DNA from: Astrobacterium formosum
Lineage (GTDB): Bacteria; Pseudomonadota; Alphaproteobacteria; Rhizobiales; Xanthobacteraceae
Assembly (NCBI GenBank): GCA_030848545.1
Contig: JAVDCA010000015.1
Span: 99,423-163,422 of the forward strand
Reading direction: 5' to 3'
DNA length: 64,000 nt
A program made the translations under genes and the position numbers. Shown one piece after another: positions 1 through 9,706 of the stretch (its first letter is position 1; every line of letters begins with the position of its first letter). A model generated the notes under the pieces. The model was not told the DNA's origin and did not search any database. It was given only the letters and a program-made list of their open reading frames with translations.

Positions 1-497
1 ACGGACTTGTCGTCATTCTTCGAGCCCATGATGGTCTCTCCCGCAACAGCGCGTTGCTCCGCACGGCCCATCCCCCACGACCATGCAGACTTGTTCCTTG
101 TACGCGTAAGTGGTCATTGGACCGCGCCGAAAGTACAATTCGTCGTGCGAAGTACTCCAATGCTTTCTGGACCCAGATCCGATGCCGAAACGGAATGAGG
201 GACGGCGGTGTTCGTCCCTTCGGCTGCAGATGCGGAGCGCGATGTCACGGGGCGGCAGGTCGGGATCGTGCGGATGAGTGGCGAGCGGAAATTCGTGCGA
301 CGATCGCCCGTGAGGGGCTGGCGGTCGTGGACACGGCGCCACGCCTGGACGGCGTTGCTGCGCCGCCCGCGTGCTGGCTTCGGCATCAGGCATCGGCGGT
401 TGCGGTGCCGCTTGGCCGGAGTGGCACCGCCAGATGTCGAATCGTGGACCGTCTGCGCGGTTTGGCGCGCGGGAAGCCTGTCAGAGGGATCAGCCCG
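1..497. other. left-edge region without a convincing gene
   Basis: No recognisable protein is encoded here on either strand. The frame of the downstream LysR gene stays open back to about base 54, but that upstream translation is Arg/Cys/Ala-rich low-complexity sequence with no family resemblance, and the LysR DNA-binding fold begins exactly at the internal ATG at 498. The stretch probably contains the LysR promoter and the tail of whatever lies left of the window. Confidence 0.5.
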
Positions 498-1400
498 ATG
501 TTCGAATTCAGAGAGTTGAAATACTTCCTGACGGTGGTGCAGGAGATGCATTTCACGCGCGCCGCCGAGATGCTCCACATGACGCAACCTGCGTTGAGCA
601 GGGCCATTCAACACATGGAGGAGAGGCTTGGTGAACCGCTCTTTTGCCGTCATCAGAACAAGGAGATCAGCCTGACCCCTCTCGGGGAGATCCTCTACAA
701 CGAGGCCAAGCTGACGATCATGCAGGTCGCCAGGTCAGATCAGATCCTGCGGCGCGCCGTCGCCCGAAAGGGAGACATCATCGAAATCGGCTTCACGATG
801 ACGTCGATACTCGGGCATCTTCCGGCCCGTCTGCAGGTGTTTCACGCCCGCCACCCGGGCATAGAGATTCATACATGCGTGCTTCCGATCGAGTCCCTGC
901 TGGCAAAGCTGCAGGAACGTGCGCTGGACATCATCTGTGTCGATTCATCCGTCATCGGTTCGGGTCTGGATTCATCACCGCTGCCGGCGCTGCCGATGGC
1001 GGTGGCGCTGCATCACACCCATCGGCTGGCCTGCGGCGAAGCACCGGTCGCGCTGGCGGACCTCAAGGACGACGTCTTCATCCTGCCGACCCCCCACAAG
1101 ATCTACGAGCTGTACAATCTGTTTCGTTCCGTCTGTCGGGAGGCCGGTTTCGAGCCGAACTGCCAGTATTTCGCCGACAGTGCCGTGGAGGGAATTGGGC
1201 TCGTCGCAGCCAACCTCGCGGTCGACCTGATGCACGAGCTTCCGCTCATCCGGCCGGCCAGCAATGTCGTGCTCAAGCGAATTTCGCCGGAAATCCCTCT
1301 TGAAATGCAATTGGTCTGGCGAAGGGGCGACGTGTCGGAGCAAACGGTGAAATTTCTGGAGGCGCATCGGTCGTTCGCGGCGCAGACGCGGTCGCGATGA
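498..1400 (+). CDS. LysR-family transcriptional regulator
   Basis: A 300-residue LysR-type regulator. The N-terminal winged helix-turn-helix covers about residues 1-60, with the typical FRELKYFLTVVQE start and the MTQPALSRAIQHMEERLG recognition helix; the rest is a periplasmic-binding-protein-like effector domain (about 90-295). ATG 498 is preceded by AGAGGG and places the HTH at the usual position. It lies upstream of and parallel to the iorAB-like genes, with a gap of about 285 bp. LysR regulators usually sit divergent from their targets, so control of iorAB is possible but not shown. Ligand unknown. Confidence 0.85.
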   Translation: MFEFRELKYFLTVVQEMHFTRAAEMLHMTQPALSRAIQHMEERLGEPLFCRHQNKEISLTPLGEILYNEAKLTIMQVARSDQILRRAVARKGDIIEIGFTMTSILGHLPARLQVFHARHPGIEIHTCVLPIESLLAKLQERALDIICVDSSVIGSGLDSSPLPALPMAVALHHTHRLACGEAPVALADLKDDVFILPTPHKIYELYNLFRSVCREAGFEPNCQYFADSAVEGIGLVAANLAVDLMHELPLIRPASNVVLKRISPEIPLEMQLVWRRGDVSEQTVKFLEAHRSFAAQTRSR

Positions 1401-1685
1401 CGCCTGTGACGGTGGCCCGCCGGGTGGTCGATGCTCCGGATCGCGCCCCCGGCCGCAGCGATCGCCGCGCCGATTGTGCAACTCATCGGCTAGCCGAAGC
1501 GATGTGTTGCAGTGGCCACGGGGCAATGCGCTTGCTGGCTATCGGCGTCAATTTCATTTGATCTGGTGACCAACTTTTGGGCGCCCGCTCACCCTTGAAG
1601 GTGGGCCGACGCCAACCATGTGCTCGGTTTCAGCGGCGCGAACGTTTCCGAACCCCCGGCCCCGGCGCGCCGCATGGAGCCCCCG

Positions 1686-2141
1686 ATGGTTTCACTCACA
1701 ATCAATTCGTCCCCCCATCAGCTCGATGTCGATCCCGACATGCCGCTTCTGTGGGCGATCCGCGATCACGCCAATCTCACCGGCACCAAGTTCGGCTGCG
1801 GCGCCGGCCTGTGCGGCGCCTGTACGGTGCATCTCGACGGCGAGCCGGTGCGAGCCTGCCAGACGCCGGTCGGCGATGCCGTCGGCAAGAACATCACCAC
1901 CATCGAGGGCCTGGACGGGCGCGTCGCCGGCGCCGTGCAGGCGGCATGGAAGAAGCTCGACGTGGTCCAGTGCGGTTATTGCCAGCCGGGCCAGATCATG
2001 TCGGCGGTCGGGCTCCTGTCGCAGAACAACAAGCCGAGCGACGCCGACATCGACACCGCCATGGACGGCAATGTGTGCCGCTGCGCCACCTATGTGCGCA
2101 TCCGTGCCGCCGTTCACGAAGCCGCCCGAGAGCTGGCGTGA
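1686..2141 (+). CDS. iorA: [2Fe-2S] subunit of an isoquinoline 1-oxidoreductase-type molybdenum hydroxylase (IorA-like)
   Basis: A 151-residue small subunit with two [2Fe-2S] sites. The N-terminal plant-ferredoxin-like site is [17 protein letters not shown] followed by the fourth Cys in RACQTP; the C-terminal all-helical site is [13 protein letters not shown] plus GNVCRCATY. This is the order found in xanthine-oxidase-family small subunits, where it passes electrons from the molybdenum centre. ATG 1686 has GGAG six bases upstream; ATG 1674, in frame, is an alternative. It ends eight bases before the large-subunit start, so the two form an operon. No FAD subunit is nearby, as expected for the two-subunit Ior class. 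The substrate cannot be read from sequence. Confidence 0.9.
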   Translation: MVSLTINSSPHQLDVDPDMPLLWAIRDHANLTGTKFGCGAGLCGACTVHLDGEPVRACQTPVGDAVGKNITTIEGLDGRVAGAVQAAWKKLDVVQCGYCQPGQIMSAVGLLSQNNKPSDADIDTAMDGNVCRCATYVRIRAAVHEAARELA

Positions 2142-2152
2142 GGGAGGCCATG

Positions 2153-4360
2153 ATGTTCGCGATCACCAATCCGGATTCCAAGCAACCCGACCTCACCACA
2201 TCTTCGCGCCGCCGGTTCCTCCAGGGCTCGGCCGTCGCCGCCGGTGCGCTCGTCATCGGCGCCTATGTGGATTTCGGCAGTCGCAAGAGTCTTGCGGCGA
2301 CGCCGCAGGACGCCCCGATGCCGAACGCGTTCGTCCGCATCGCGCCCGACAACACTGTCACGGTGCTGATCAAGCATCTCGACATGGGCCAGGGCAACAC
2401 CACGGGGCTGACCACCATCGTGGCCGAGGAGCTCGACGCCGACTGGGCGCAGATGCGAAGTGAGTTCGCGCCGGCGGATGCGAAACTCTACAACAATCTG
2501 TTCTTCGGCCCGGTGCAGGGCACCGGCGGATCGACCGCGATCGCCAATTCGTGGGAACAGTTGCGCAAGGCCGGTGCTGCCGCGCGGGCCATGTTGGTGG
2601 CGGCCGCCGCCGACAGCTGGGGTGTCGGCGCTGGCGAGATCACGGTTTCGAAGGGCGTTGTCTCGCATGTGGCCTCCGGCCGGCGCGCGAGTTTCGGCGA
2701 ACTCGCCGCCAAGGCGGCGGCGCAGCCGGTGCCGGCGCAAGTCAAGCTCAAGGACGCCAAGGACTGGGGCTATATCGGCAAGCACGTGCCCCGCATCGAT
2801 TCGGTGGAAAAGGCGACCGGACGCGCCATCTATTCCATTGATGTGCGCCGCCCCGGCATGCTGACCGCGGTCGTGGCCCGTTCGCCGCGCTTCGGCGGCA
2901 CCGTGAAGTCCTTCGACGCCACCGCCGCCAAGGCGGTCAAGGGCGTGGTCGACGTGGTGCAGATTCCGCAGGGCGTCGCCGTCGTCGCCCGCGATACCTG
3001 GTCGGCCATGAAGGGGCGTGAAGCACTCACTGTCGCGTGGGACGACAGCAAGGCGGAAACGCGCTCGACCGACGCCATCCTGGCCGACTATCGCCGGCTC
3101 GCGAAAGGGCCGGGCGGCTTGCCGGCGGCGCGGCGCGGTGACGTCGCGGCGGCACTCAAGGGCGCCGCCAAGGTGATCGAGGCGGAGTTCGCCTTCCCGT
3201 ATCTCGCCCACGCCCCCATGGAGCCGCTCAACGGCGTCATCGAGGTCACGGCCGACGGCGCCGAAGTGTGGGCGGGGGCGCAGTTGCAGACCGTCGAGCA
3301 GGCGACCGTCGCGGCCGTGCTTGGCCTCGCTCCCGAGAAGGTCAAGCTCAATACCGTATGGGCGGGCGGTTCTTTCGGCCGCCGCGCCACCCCGAACGCG
3401 GACTACTTCGCCGAGATGGCGGCGATCGCCAAGGCGACCGGCGGCAAGGCGCCGATCCATCTCGTCTGGACCCGCGAGGACGACCTCAAGGGGGGCCGCT
3501 ACCGGCCCATGGTGCTGCACACCATCCGGGCCGGCATCGACTCAGCCGGCAATATCGTCGGGTGGGACCACAAGATCGTCGGCCAGTCCTTCATTATCGG
3601 CTCGCCGTTCGAGGCCATGATCGTGAAGAACGGCATCGACGACACGGTAGTCGAAGGCGCCGCCGACATGCCGTACCGTGTGGCCAATTTCGCCCTCGAC
3701 TGGCACCGGGTCGACTCGCCGGTGTCGACGCTGTGGTGGCGCTCGGTCGGCCACACCCACACGGCCCAGGCCGTCGAAGTGATGATCGATGCGCTTGCCC
3801 GTGCGGCCGGCCAGGACCCGCTGGCATTCCGCATGCGCCTGCTCGATGGGCATCCGCGCCACGCCGCGGTGCTCAGGCTCGCGGCCGAAAAGGGCGGCTG
3901 GGGTGAAAAACTCGGTTCCGGCCGCGGCCGCGGCCTGGCGGTGCACGAGAGCTTCCGCAGCTTCGTCGCCATGGTGGCCGACGTCACCGTCAAGGACGGC
4001 GCCGTCAAGGTCGACCGGGTCGTGGCGGCGGTGGATTGTGGCGTGCCGATCAATCCGGACGTGATCCGGGCGCAGGTGGAAAGCGGCATCGGCTATGGTC
4101 TCGGCGCCGCGCTACGCAACAAGATCACGCTGACGGACGGCGTCGTCGATCAATCCAATTTCGACGGCTATGAGCCTCTGCGAATGTCCGACATGCCCAA
4201 GGTCGAGGTGCACATCGTGTCCTCGGGGGCGGCGCCGACGGGCATCGGCGAACCGGGCGTGCCGCCGCTCGCCCCGGCGGTCACCAACGCGATCTTCTCG
4301 GCGACCGGCAAGTGGCTCTATTCGCTGCCCTGGGACGTCGAGGCGCTGCGATCGGCGTAG
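2153..4360 (+). CDS. iorB: molybdopterin-binding large subunit, IorB-like, with Tat signal
   Basis: A 735-residue molybdopterin cytosine dinucleotide-binding subunit. The N-terminus carries a twin-arginine signal ([20 protein letters not shown]), so the folded, cofactor-loaded heterodimer is probably exported with IorA riding along. Hallmarks include [10 protein letters not shown] near residue 80, [37 protein letters not shown] around 400, and [19 protein letters not shown] near the end, which contains the Glu equivalent to the catalytic base of the xanthine oxidase family. ATG 2153 is preferred over the adjacent ATG 2150 because GGGAGG (2142-2147) is then five bases away. Ior/aldehyde-dehydrogenase relatives often pair with a cytochrome c and an XdhC chaperone; neither is present here. 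Confidence 0.9.
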   Translation: MFAITNPDSKQPDLTTSSRRRFLQGSAVAAGALVIGAYVDFGSRKSLAATPQDAPMPNAFVRIAPDNTVTVLIKHLDMGQGNTTGLTTIVAEELDADWAQMRSEFAPADAKLYNNLFFGPVQGTGGSTAIANSWEQLRKAGAAARAMLVAAAADSWGVGAGEITVSKGVVSHVASGRRASFGELAAKAAAQPVPAQVKLKDAKDWGYIGKHVPRIDSVEKATGRAIYSIDVRRPGMLTAVVARSPRFGGTVKSFDATAAKAVKGVVDVVQIPQGVAVVARDTWSAMKGREALTVAWDDSKAETRSTDAILADYRRLAKGPGGLPAARRGDVAAALKGAAKVIEAEFAFPYLAHAPMEPLNGVIEVTADGAEVWAGAQLQTVEQATVAAVLGLAPEKVKLNTVWAGGSFGRRATPNADYFAEMAAIAKATGGKAPIHLVWTREDDLKGGRYRPMVLHTIRAGIDSAGNIVGWDHKIVGQSFIIGSPFEAMIVKNGIDDTVVEGAADMPYRVANFALDWHRVDSPVSTLWWRSVGHTHTAQAVEVMIDALARAAGQDPLAFRMRLLDGHPRHAAVLRLAAEKGGWGEKLGSGRGRGLAVHESFRSFVAMVADVTVKDGAVKVDRVVAAVDCGVPINPDVIRAQVESGIGYGLGAALRNKITLTDGVVDQSNFDGYEPLRMSDMPKVEVHIVSSGAAPTGIGEPGVPPLAPAVTNAIFSATGKWLYSLPWDVEALRSA

Positions 4361-4373
4361 TGCCCGCCAAAAC

Positions 4374-4410
4374 GGAAAAGCCCGGCGACGTGAAGTCGCC
4401 GGGCTTTTCC
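4374..4410. terminator. perfect bidirectional intrinsic terminator between iorB and irr
   Basis: A 16-bp perfect inverted repeat (4374-4389 with 4395-4410) and a five-base GTGAA loop. The stem ends in AAAA on the left and TTTT on the right, so each strand reads a GC-rich hairpin running into a U tract. It sits between the convergent genes iorB (stop at 4360) and irr (stop at 4428) and probably terminates both. Confidence 0.9.
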
Positions 4411-4427
4411 GACAGGCGGGTCGAAAA

Positions 4428-4937
4428 TCAGTCGCGGGTCGGCTTGATACGCACCACCACGTCGATGCGGGCGATTTCATAACCGTCGGGGGCGTGAGGC
4501 AGCTTGTCGACGGTCACTTCCGCATGGGGGATGTCGACCAGTTCGTTGGCGTCCTCCACATAGAAATGATGGTGGTCCGACACGTTGGTATCGAAGTAGG
4601 TCTTCGACCCGTCGACGGCGACCTGGCGCAGCAGGCCGACCTCGGTGAACTGGTGCAGGGTGTTGTAGACGGTGGCGAGCGAGACCGGCACCTTGGCGTT
4701 GTTGGCCTCTTCGTAGAGCATTTCCGCCGTCAGGTGGCGATCGCCCTTGGCGAACAGGAGCCAACCCAGCGACATGCGCTGGCGGGTCGGGCGCAACCCG
4801 ACGTCGCGCAGCATGGATTTGACGTCGTGCCACGGGCAACCGGTGAAGTCGGTCACGCGCGCGGCAGTTTGCCGCGTACCTTCGACGCCCATGGATTCCG
4901 AGATGACCAGGGGGTGGATGGGGATACGCGGCTGCAT
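4428..4937 (-). CDS. irr: Iron response regulator Irr (Fur superfamily)
   Basis: A 169-residue Fur-superfamily regulator that matches the alphaproteobacterial Irr group: GLRPTRQRMSLGWLLFAKG, HLTAEMLYEEA and KVPVSLATVYNTLHQFTEVG in the DNA-binding part, and a DHHHFYV segment (His122-124) in the dimerisation part. It also has GCPW at residues 33-36, equivalent to the haem regulatory Cys-Pro motif of Bradyrhizobium Irr, which couples the protein's stability to haem; many rhizobial Irr proteins lack it. Irr represses haem synthesis and other iron-costly genes under iron limitation. ATG 4937 gives the family length; a TTG at 5018 would add 27 unlikely residues. It is divergent from fabA, a neighbourhood known in related genomes. 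Confidence 0.93.
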   Translation of the reverse strand: MQPRIPIHPLVISESMGVEGTRQTAARVTDFTGCPWHDVKSMLRDVGLRPTRQRMSLGWLLFAKGDRHLTAEMLYEEANNAKVPVSLATVYNTLHQFTEVGLLRQVAVDGSKTYFDTNVSDHHHFYVEDANELVDIPHAEVTVDKLPHAPDGYEIARIDVVVRIKPTRD

Positions 4938-5219
4938 GGCGGTTCTTTCTGGCAGAGCGGCGCGCTCACACGGCCAGCCTCTTCTGCCAGCCTCATGGAA
5001 AGGTTGTTTCAAGCGCAATCATAGTGACGACGAAGCCTATTTGCAACTGCCTCTCAAGAGCCTCAGCCTGCTGGCAGGCCGTATTCGAGGACCGTCGATC
5101 GCCGCACTTCGATTGCTGTGCGCGCCGGCCGGCCGGCATCCCGCTATGCCTTTGCCCAAGGTTTGGCGTGTGTTAGGAAATCGCCCGTCGCGAACGGGTT
5201 CTCGAAGGACGGGACGGGA

Positions 5220-5750
5220 ATGCAGAATCGGCGGTCGAGCTTTGAATATGAGGAACTGCTCGCATGCGGGCGAGGCGAACTGTTCCGGGAAGGTCCGCAA
5301 TTGCCGCTGCCCCCGATGCTGATGTTCGATCGCATTTCCGAGCTATCGGAGGAGGGCGGCGAGCACGGCAAGGGGCTGGCGCGGGCCGAGTTCCAGGTGC
5401 GTCCCGATCTGTGGTTCTTTCCTTGCCATTTCAAAGGCGACCCGGTGATGCCGGGCTGCCTCGGACTTGACGCTCTGTGGCAGCTGCTGGGCTTCTTCCT
5501 CGGCTGGCTGGGAGCGGAAGGCAGCGGCCGGGCATTGGGCATGGGCGAGGTCAAGTTCTCCGGCCAGGTTCAGCCGACCGTCAAGAAAATCGTCTATGGG
5601 ATCGACATCAAGCGCGTGATGCGCTCCAAGCTGGTGCTCGGCATTGCCGACGGTTGGCTGTCCGCCGACGGTTCGGTGATCTATCGCGCCCTTGATCTCA
5701 AGGTCGGACTGTTCCGGCGGGAAACCGCGGCGCCGGCGAGTGGGGCGTGA
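5220..5750 (+). CDS. fabA: 3-hydroxydecanoyl-ACP dehydratase/isomerase FabA
   Basis: A 176-residue hot-dog-fold enzyme that dehydrates 3-hydroxydecanoyl-ACP and isomerises trans-2- to cis-3-decenoyl-ACP, the branch point of anaerobic-type unsaturated fatty acid synthesis in the cytoplasm. The catalytic pair falls at His70 (in [16 protein letters not shown]) and Asp84 (in LGLDALWQ), the same numbering as the E. coli enzyme, which supports ATG 5220 (preceded by GGGA). The length matches the family. The next gene, fabB, starts 49 bases downstream, so the classic fabA-fabB pair is probably one transcript. Confidence 0.97.
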   Translation: MQNRRSSFEYEELLACGRGELFREGPQLPLPPMLMFDRISELSEEGGEHGKGLARAEFQVRPDLWFFPCHFKGDPVMPGCLGLDALWQLLGFFLGWLGAEGSGRALGMGEVKFSGQVQPTVKKIVYGIDIKRVMRSKLVLGIADGWLSADGSVIYRALDLKVGLFRRETAAPASGA

Positions 5751-5799
5751 CCGGCGGGCAAAAGTCCCAGCGCGGCGCATTTTTTGGAAAGAGGCAGCC

Positions 5800-7017
5800 A
5801 TGAGGCGGGTCGTGGTCACCGGGATGGGGATCGTCTCATCCATCGGCAACAACACCCAGGAAGTACTGGCGAGTCTGCGTGAAGCCAAATCCGGCATCAC
5901 GCGGGCCGACAAGCAGGCGGAACTGGGCTTTCGCAGTCAAGTGCAAGGGGCACCGACGTTGGATGTGGTCGAGGCGGTCGATCGCCGCGCCATGCGCTTC
6001 CTCGGCGGCGGTGCTGCCTGGAACCACGTCGCCATGGAACAGGCGATCCGCGACGCCGGCCTGGAAACCGGGAATGTTTCCAACGAACGCACCGGCATCA
6101 TCATGGGATCGGGTGGTCCGTCGACCAAGACCGTGGTCGAGGCGGCCGACATCACCCGTTCGAAGGGGCCGAGACGCGTCGGTCCGTTCGCAGTCCCCAA
6201 GGCCATGTCCTCGACGGCTTCGGCGACGCTCGCCACCTGGTTCAAGATCAAGGGCGTGAACTATTCGATCGCGTCCGCCTGCGCGACCTCCAACCACTGC
6301 ATCGGCAACGCCTCCGAGATCATCCAGCTCGGCAAGCAGGACATCATCTTCGCCGGCGGCTGCGAGGAACTCGACTGGACCCTGTCGGTCCTGTTCGACG
6401 CCATGGGGGCGATGTCGTCCAAGTACAACGACACCCCGGCGACCGCTTCGCGCGCCTACGACCGCGACCGCGACGGCTTCGTCATCGCGGGCGGCGCCGG
6501 CGTCCTCGTGCTCGAGGAACTCGAGCACGCCAAGGCGCGCGGCGCCAGGATCTACGCCGAGGTCGCCGGCTACGGCGCCACGTCCGACGGCGAGGATATG
6601 GTGGCGCCCTCCGGCGAAGGCGCGATGCGCTGCATGAAGATGGCGCTGTCGACGGTGAAGGCGCCGGTCGACTACATCAACCCGCACGCCACCTCGACGG
6701 TGATCGGCGACCTCAAGGAGATCGAGGCGATCCGCGAGGTGTTCGGCAAGAACGTGCCGGCGATCTCGGCGACCAAGTCGCTCACCGGCCATTCGCTCGG
6801 TGCCGCCGGCGTCCAGGAGGCGATCTATTCTCTCCTGATGATGAACAACGGCTTCATCTGCGAAAGCGCCCACATCGAGAATCTCGATCCCGAATTCGCC
6901 GACATGCCGATCGTGCGCGAACGGCGCGACAATGTCGCGCTCGGCTGCGTCTTGTCCAATTCGTTCGGGTTCGGCGGCACCAATGCGTCGATCGTGTTCA
7001 AGCGGTTGGACGCGTGA
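5800..7017 (+). CDS. fabB: 3-oxoacyl-ACP synthase I FabB
   Basis: A 405-residue beta-ketoacyl-ACP synthase that elongates cis-unsaturated acyl-ACPs made by FabA. The thiolase-fold triad is present: Cys161 in [12 protein letters not shown], His296 in YINPHATST and His331 in [11 protein letters not shown], with the structural Lys326 in [11 protein letters not shown] 5800 follows a clear GAAAGAGG ribosome site. The product fits FabB rather than FabF by its pairing with fabA. It lies in an operon with fabA and is followed after about 280 bp by fabI. Confidence 0.96.
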   Translation: MRRVVVTGMGIVSSIGNNTQEVLASLREAKSGITRADKQAELGFRSQVQGAPTLDVVEAVDRRAMRFLGGGAAWNHVAMEQAIRDAGLETGNVSNERTGIIMGSGGPSTKTVVEAADITRSKGPRRVGPFAVPKAMSSTASATLATWFKIKGVNYSIASACATSNHCIGNASEIIQLGKQDIIFAGGCEELDWTLSVLFDAMGAMSSKYNDTPATASRAYDRDRDGFVIAGGAGVLVLEELEHAKARGARIYAEVAGYGATSDGEDMVAPSGEGAMRCMKMALSTVKAPVDYINPHATSTVIGDLKEIEAIREVFGKNVPAISATKSLTGHSLGAAGVQEAIYSLLMMNNGFICESAHIENLDPEFADMPIVRERRDNVALGCVLSNSFGFGGTNASIVFKRLDA

Positions 7018-7299
7018 CGGCGAGCGTTCGAAAGAGGTGCGCCATGGTGGCTGACGCTCCTTCGTGGGCGGCGGGCTCGCTCCCGCCCGCTTGTCCGTCG
7101 GCTTTCGCCTTGTCGCCCCAGTTTCACATTGGCTCCGTAAAAACCAAATCCGTCTGCGCTCGCGCCAATCGAGCGCCGTGTGGCCCGCGGTTCCGGCCGC
7201 GGCCGTGCCCCCCCGTGCGTGGAAGACGGAGCCCCCATGAATCTGATCGATCCCCGGCTCGTTCGCAGCCTGTCCGGCATCACTGCGCGCGAGGCTACC

Positions 7300-8172
7300 A
7301 TGACCGATGAACGGACCCGTCCCGAAGGCGGCCTGATGGCCGGCAAGCGCGGCCTCGTCATGGGGGTCGCCAACGATCATTCCATCGCCTGGGGCATCGC
7401 CAGGATGCTCGCCGGCCACGGCGCCGCGCTGGCCTTCACCTATCAGGGCGAGGCGCTGGGCAAGCGTGTCAAGCCGCTCGCCGAGTCGGTGGGCTCGTCG
7501 CTGGTCGTGCCCTGCGACGTGGAGAATCTCGCCTCGGTCGACGCGGTGTTCTCGACGCTGGCGAGCGAATGGGGCTCGCTCGATTTCGTGGTTCACGCCA
7601 TTGCGTTCTCGGACAAGAACGAGCTCAAGGGGCGTTATGCCGACACCTCGCGGGAGAACTTCTCCCGCACCATGATGATCTCGTGCTTCTCCTTCACGGA
7701 GATCGCCAAGCGCGCGGCGGCGCTGATGCCGCAAGGCGGCTCTCTGGTGACGCTGACCTATGGCGGCTCGACGCGGGTGATGCCCAACTACAACGTCATG
7801 GGGGTCGCCAAGGCGGCGCTGGAGGCCTCTGTGCGCTACCTCGCCAACGATTTCGGCGCCCAGGGCATCCGTGTCAACGCCATCTCGGCGGGACCGGTGC
7901 GCACGCTTGCCGGCGCCGGCATCGCCGATGCCCGGCTGATGTTCAATTTCCAGCAGCGCCACGCGCCGCTGCGCCGCACGGTGTCGATAGAAGAGGTCGG
8001 CGGCGCCGCCCTCTATCTCCTCTCCGACCTGTCGACCGGCGTCACCGGCGACATCCATTTCGTGGATTCTGGCTACAACATCGTCTCCATGCCCGATCCC
8101 AAGGCGCTCAGGACGGTCGATGACGCCGAAGCCCAGGCCGAGGCCCGCGCCGCCGAGGACGCGGCCCAGTAG
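7300..8172 (+). CDS. fabI: enoyl-ACP reductase FabI (NADH)
   Basis: A 290-residue short-chain-dehydrogenase-fold enzyme that carries out the last reduction of the fatty acid elongation cycle. Diagnostic segments are GLVMGVANDHSIAWGIA (nucleotide-binding loop of the FabI type), VVHAIAFSDKNEL, and the catalytic YNVMGVAK (Tyr-x6-Lys), followed by GIRVNAISAGPVRTLAG. ATG 7300 has GAGG five bases upstream and gives a length near the family norm; an upstream in-frame ATG at 7237, also with a ribosome site (GGAG), would add 21 residues. It lies directly after fabA-fabB, completing a fatty-acid cluster. Long hydrophilic Ala/Glu-rich tail at the C-terminus. Confidence 0.95.
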   Translation: MTDERTRPEGGLMAGKRGLVMGVANDHSIAWGIARMLAGHGAALAFTYQGEALGKRVKPLAESVGSSLVVPCDVENLASVDAVFSTLASEWGSLDFVVHAIAFSDKNELKGRYADTSRENFSRTMMISCFSFTEIAKRAAALMPQGGSLVTLTYGGSTRVMPNYNVMGVAKAALEASVRYLANDFGAQGIRVNAISAGPVRTLAGAGIADARLMFNFQQRHAPLRRTVSIEEVGGAALYLLSDLSTGVTGDIHFVDSGYNIVSMPDPKALRTVDDAEAQAEARAAEDAAQ

Positions 8173-8249
8173 GCGAACGTCGCCCGCAAGCCGGACGAAA
8201 TCCGGGTAGCGCCCTCCGAAGGATGGACGAAGGGCTCACCCGGCCGTCT

Positions 8250-8789
8250 TCAGTGACGGCTGTGGCCACTCCCGCCCCCTATGGGACCGACGGTGTACTC
8301 GATCGCCACCGTCCCGGCTTTTTCGAACACCAGCGTGCCCTTGATGGTCTGTCCCTGGGTGTAGCCACTCGCCAGGTCCAATCCCATGATGTGGTAGCCG
8401 CCGGGCGCGAGTTTCACCGTCGCGCCGGGCTTGATTTCGAGACCTTGCGCCAGCGGCCGCATGCGCATGACGTTGTCGACCATGGTCATCTCATGGAGCT
8501 CGAAGCGGCCGGCCTGCGCCAGCGTGCCGCCGGTGAGGCGGTCGGCCACGCCGCCGTTGTTGGTGATGGTCATGTAGCCGCCGGCCACGCGGGCGCCGCG
8601 CGGCGTCGCGCGCAGCCACGGAGCCGCGACGACGATGTCGCCGGCCTTGTAGGTCTTCTCGGGGCGGGCCTCGTCGGCGGCGAGGCGCAGCACGGGTGCG
8701 GGCGCCTTGAGGGCGTGCGGGTTCTGGCCGGCGGCGGGGGTGGCGGCGGCGCAGGCGACGGCGAGCAGGGGCGCGAGAAGGCGCGACAT
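8250..8789 (-). CDS. PCuAC-type periplasmic copper chaperone
   Basis: A 179-residue exported protein with an N-terminal signal (MSRLLAPLLAVACAAATPA) followed by a DUF461/PCuAC cupredoxin-like domain. The Cu(I) ligand motif is visible as HEMTMVDNVMRMR followed some 20 residues later by YHIMGL, i.e. the H(M)x10Mx21HxM pattern. These chaperones deliver copper to cytochrome oxidase in the periplasm. ATG 8789 has AAGGAGAG just upstream. The His-containing tail (GHSRH) may also bind metal. A DUF2946-like gene lies about 345 bp upstream on the same strand, making a small copper locus. Confidence 0.88.
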   Translation of the reverse strand: MSRLLAPLLAVACAAATPAAGQNPHALKAPAPVLRLAADEARPEKTYKAGDIVVAAPWLRATPRGARVAGGYMTITNNGGVADRLTGGTLAQAGRFELHEMTMVDNVMRMRPLAQGLEIKPGATVKLAPGGYHIMGLDLASGYTQGQTIKGTLVFEKAGTVAIEYTVGPIGGGSGHSRH

Positions 8790-9133
8790 CGGTCTCTCCT
8801 TGGTGCGGGGCATGTTCATGGTGAATGGCGTGGGCACGGTCGTTACATCCGCAATCTGAACCCGCCACAAATGGCGTGGCCGCTGCCCGGTTCGAACAGG
8901 GCCGACGCCGCATTGGCGGTTTCGGTGATGCTCGCGCTGGCGATGTGGCGGGTGTCGGCGAGGTTTGCGGCCCTGAACCGATAAGACGGGCGGCACATCG
9001 ACGGATTGGGCCTGGGTGAGTTCGATGAGTGGGCAGATGGCGGTGACGAGCGCGACGCCACACAGGTGGCGCGGATCGAGCGGGACATGGGGGTGCTCCA
9101 CGGATACGGACAGCCGGACGTGCGACGGCACGG
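8790..9133. other. 344-bp spacer in the copper locus, possible decayed gene
   Basis: There is no convincing intact gene. The PCuAC reading frame stays open upstream to about 9131, and its translation shows a short hydrophobic patch (HLCGVALVTAICPLIEL) followed by basic low-complexity sequence. That could be the remnant of a small membrane protein or chance. The stretch presumably holds the PCuAC promoter. Confidence 0.35.
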
Positions 9134-9514
9134 TCAGGCGATCCGTGGCGGCCCTCGCGACGAGCGCGGCTCGTGGCGCTGGGTATCCCGGCCGTAATCC
9201 GGCGGGATGAATTCAAAGAAGACTTCCGGTGCGATGCCGAGGACGATCGCCGCGGCCTCCGGCACGGGCGGCGCGAACGATGCGAACGCGCACACCATGC
9301 AGGTCGCATGGGTGGGGCGGCCGGCGGGATCTCCGGTCGGTGCATCGACATCGTGGGATTCGCCGACGCAGAGGGCGAAAGCGCTGGCCGGGCTTGAAGC
9401 CGCCATTTGGGTGGCGACGATGCTGCCGAGCAGGACCTGCAGGACGAACGCATAGGCCGCGATGGCGCTCAGCGCCATCCGCACAGGCGTCCTGCGTTGC
9501 CCAGGCCTCGACAA
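9134..9514 (-). CDS. DUF2946-like small exported protein, probably copper-related
   Basis: A 126-residue protein with an N-terminal hydrophobic segment (about residues 13-38) and a conserved-looking THATCMVCAFASF motif (CxxC preceded by His), the pattern seen in DUF2946 proteins that occur beside copper chaperones and TonB receptors. The start is taken as TTG 9514 because GGGAGGAG lies just upstream; an ATG at 9478 has no ribosome site. It lies on the same strand as, and upstream of, the PCuAC gene. Function beyond a likely copper link is not established. Confidence 0.55.
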   Translation of the reverse strand: MSRPGQRRTPVRMALSAIAAYAFVLQVLLGSIVATQMAASSPASAFALCVGESHDVDAPTGDPAGRPTHATCMVCAFASFAPPVPEAAAIVLGIAPEVFFEFIPPDYGRDTQRHEPRSSRGPPRIA

Positions 9515-9656
9515 GCCGCTCCTCCCATGACTTGCCGAACACTAGCAAATGCCGGGAGGTATTGGAAAGGGCCGAGTCCGTCGCCGGTCAGGTTCGTCGC
9601 ACGCCGACGATCACGACCTGGCGCAGGCCGTTTGGCATTCATCGCGACGTGAAGAA

Positions 9657-9679
9657 ATGCCCGGCGCGAGGCCGGGCAT
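9657..9679 (-). terminator. hairpin downstream of the amidase gene
   Basis: A perfect 9-bp stem (9657-9665 with 9671-9679) with a five-base loop. On the minus strand it is followed by TTTCTTC and lies 27 bp past the amidase stop. The same palindrome type (ATGCCCGGC...GCCGGGCAT) is also a common dispersed repeat in Bradyrhizobium-like genomes, so it may be both. Confidence 0.6.
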
Positions 9680-9706
9680 GACTTTCAGGGACGCCGACTC
9701 CGGCTC

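Noticed and set aside
54..497. In-frame 148-residue upstream extension of the first LysR gene
   Set aside because: No family similarity; the HTH starts at the internal ATG 498, which has a ribosome site.
5836..8058. Long minus-strand frame opposite fabB and fabI
   Set aside because: Overlaps two certain genes and the spacer between them; Arg/Gly/Asp-rich noise.
8880..8905. GGTTCGAAC resembling a tRNA T-loop
   Set aside because: No acceptor, D or anticodon arm can be built around it.
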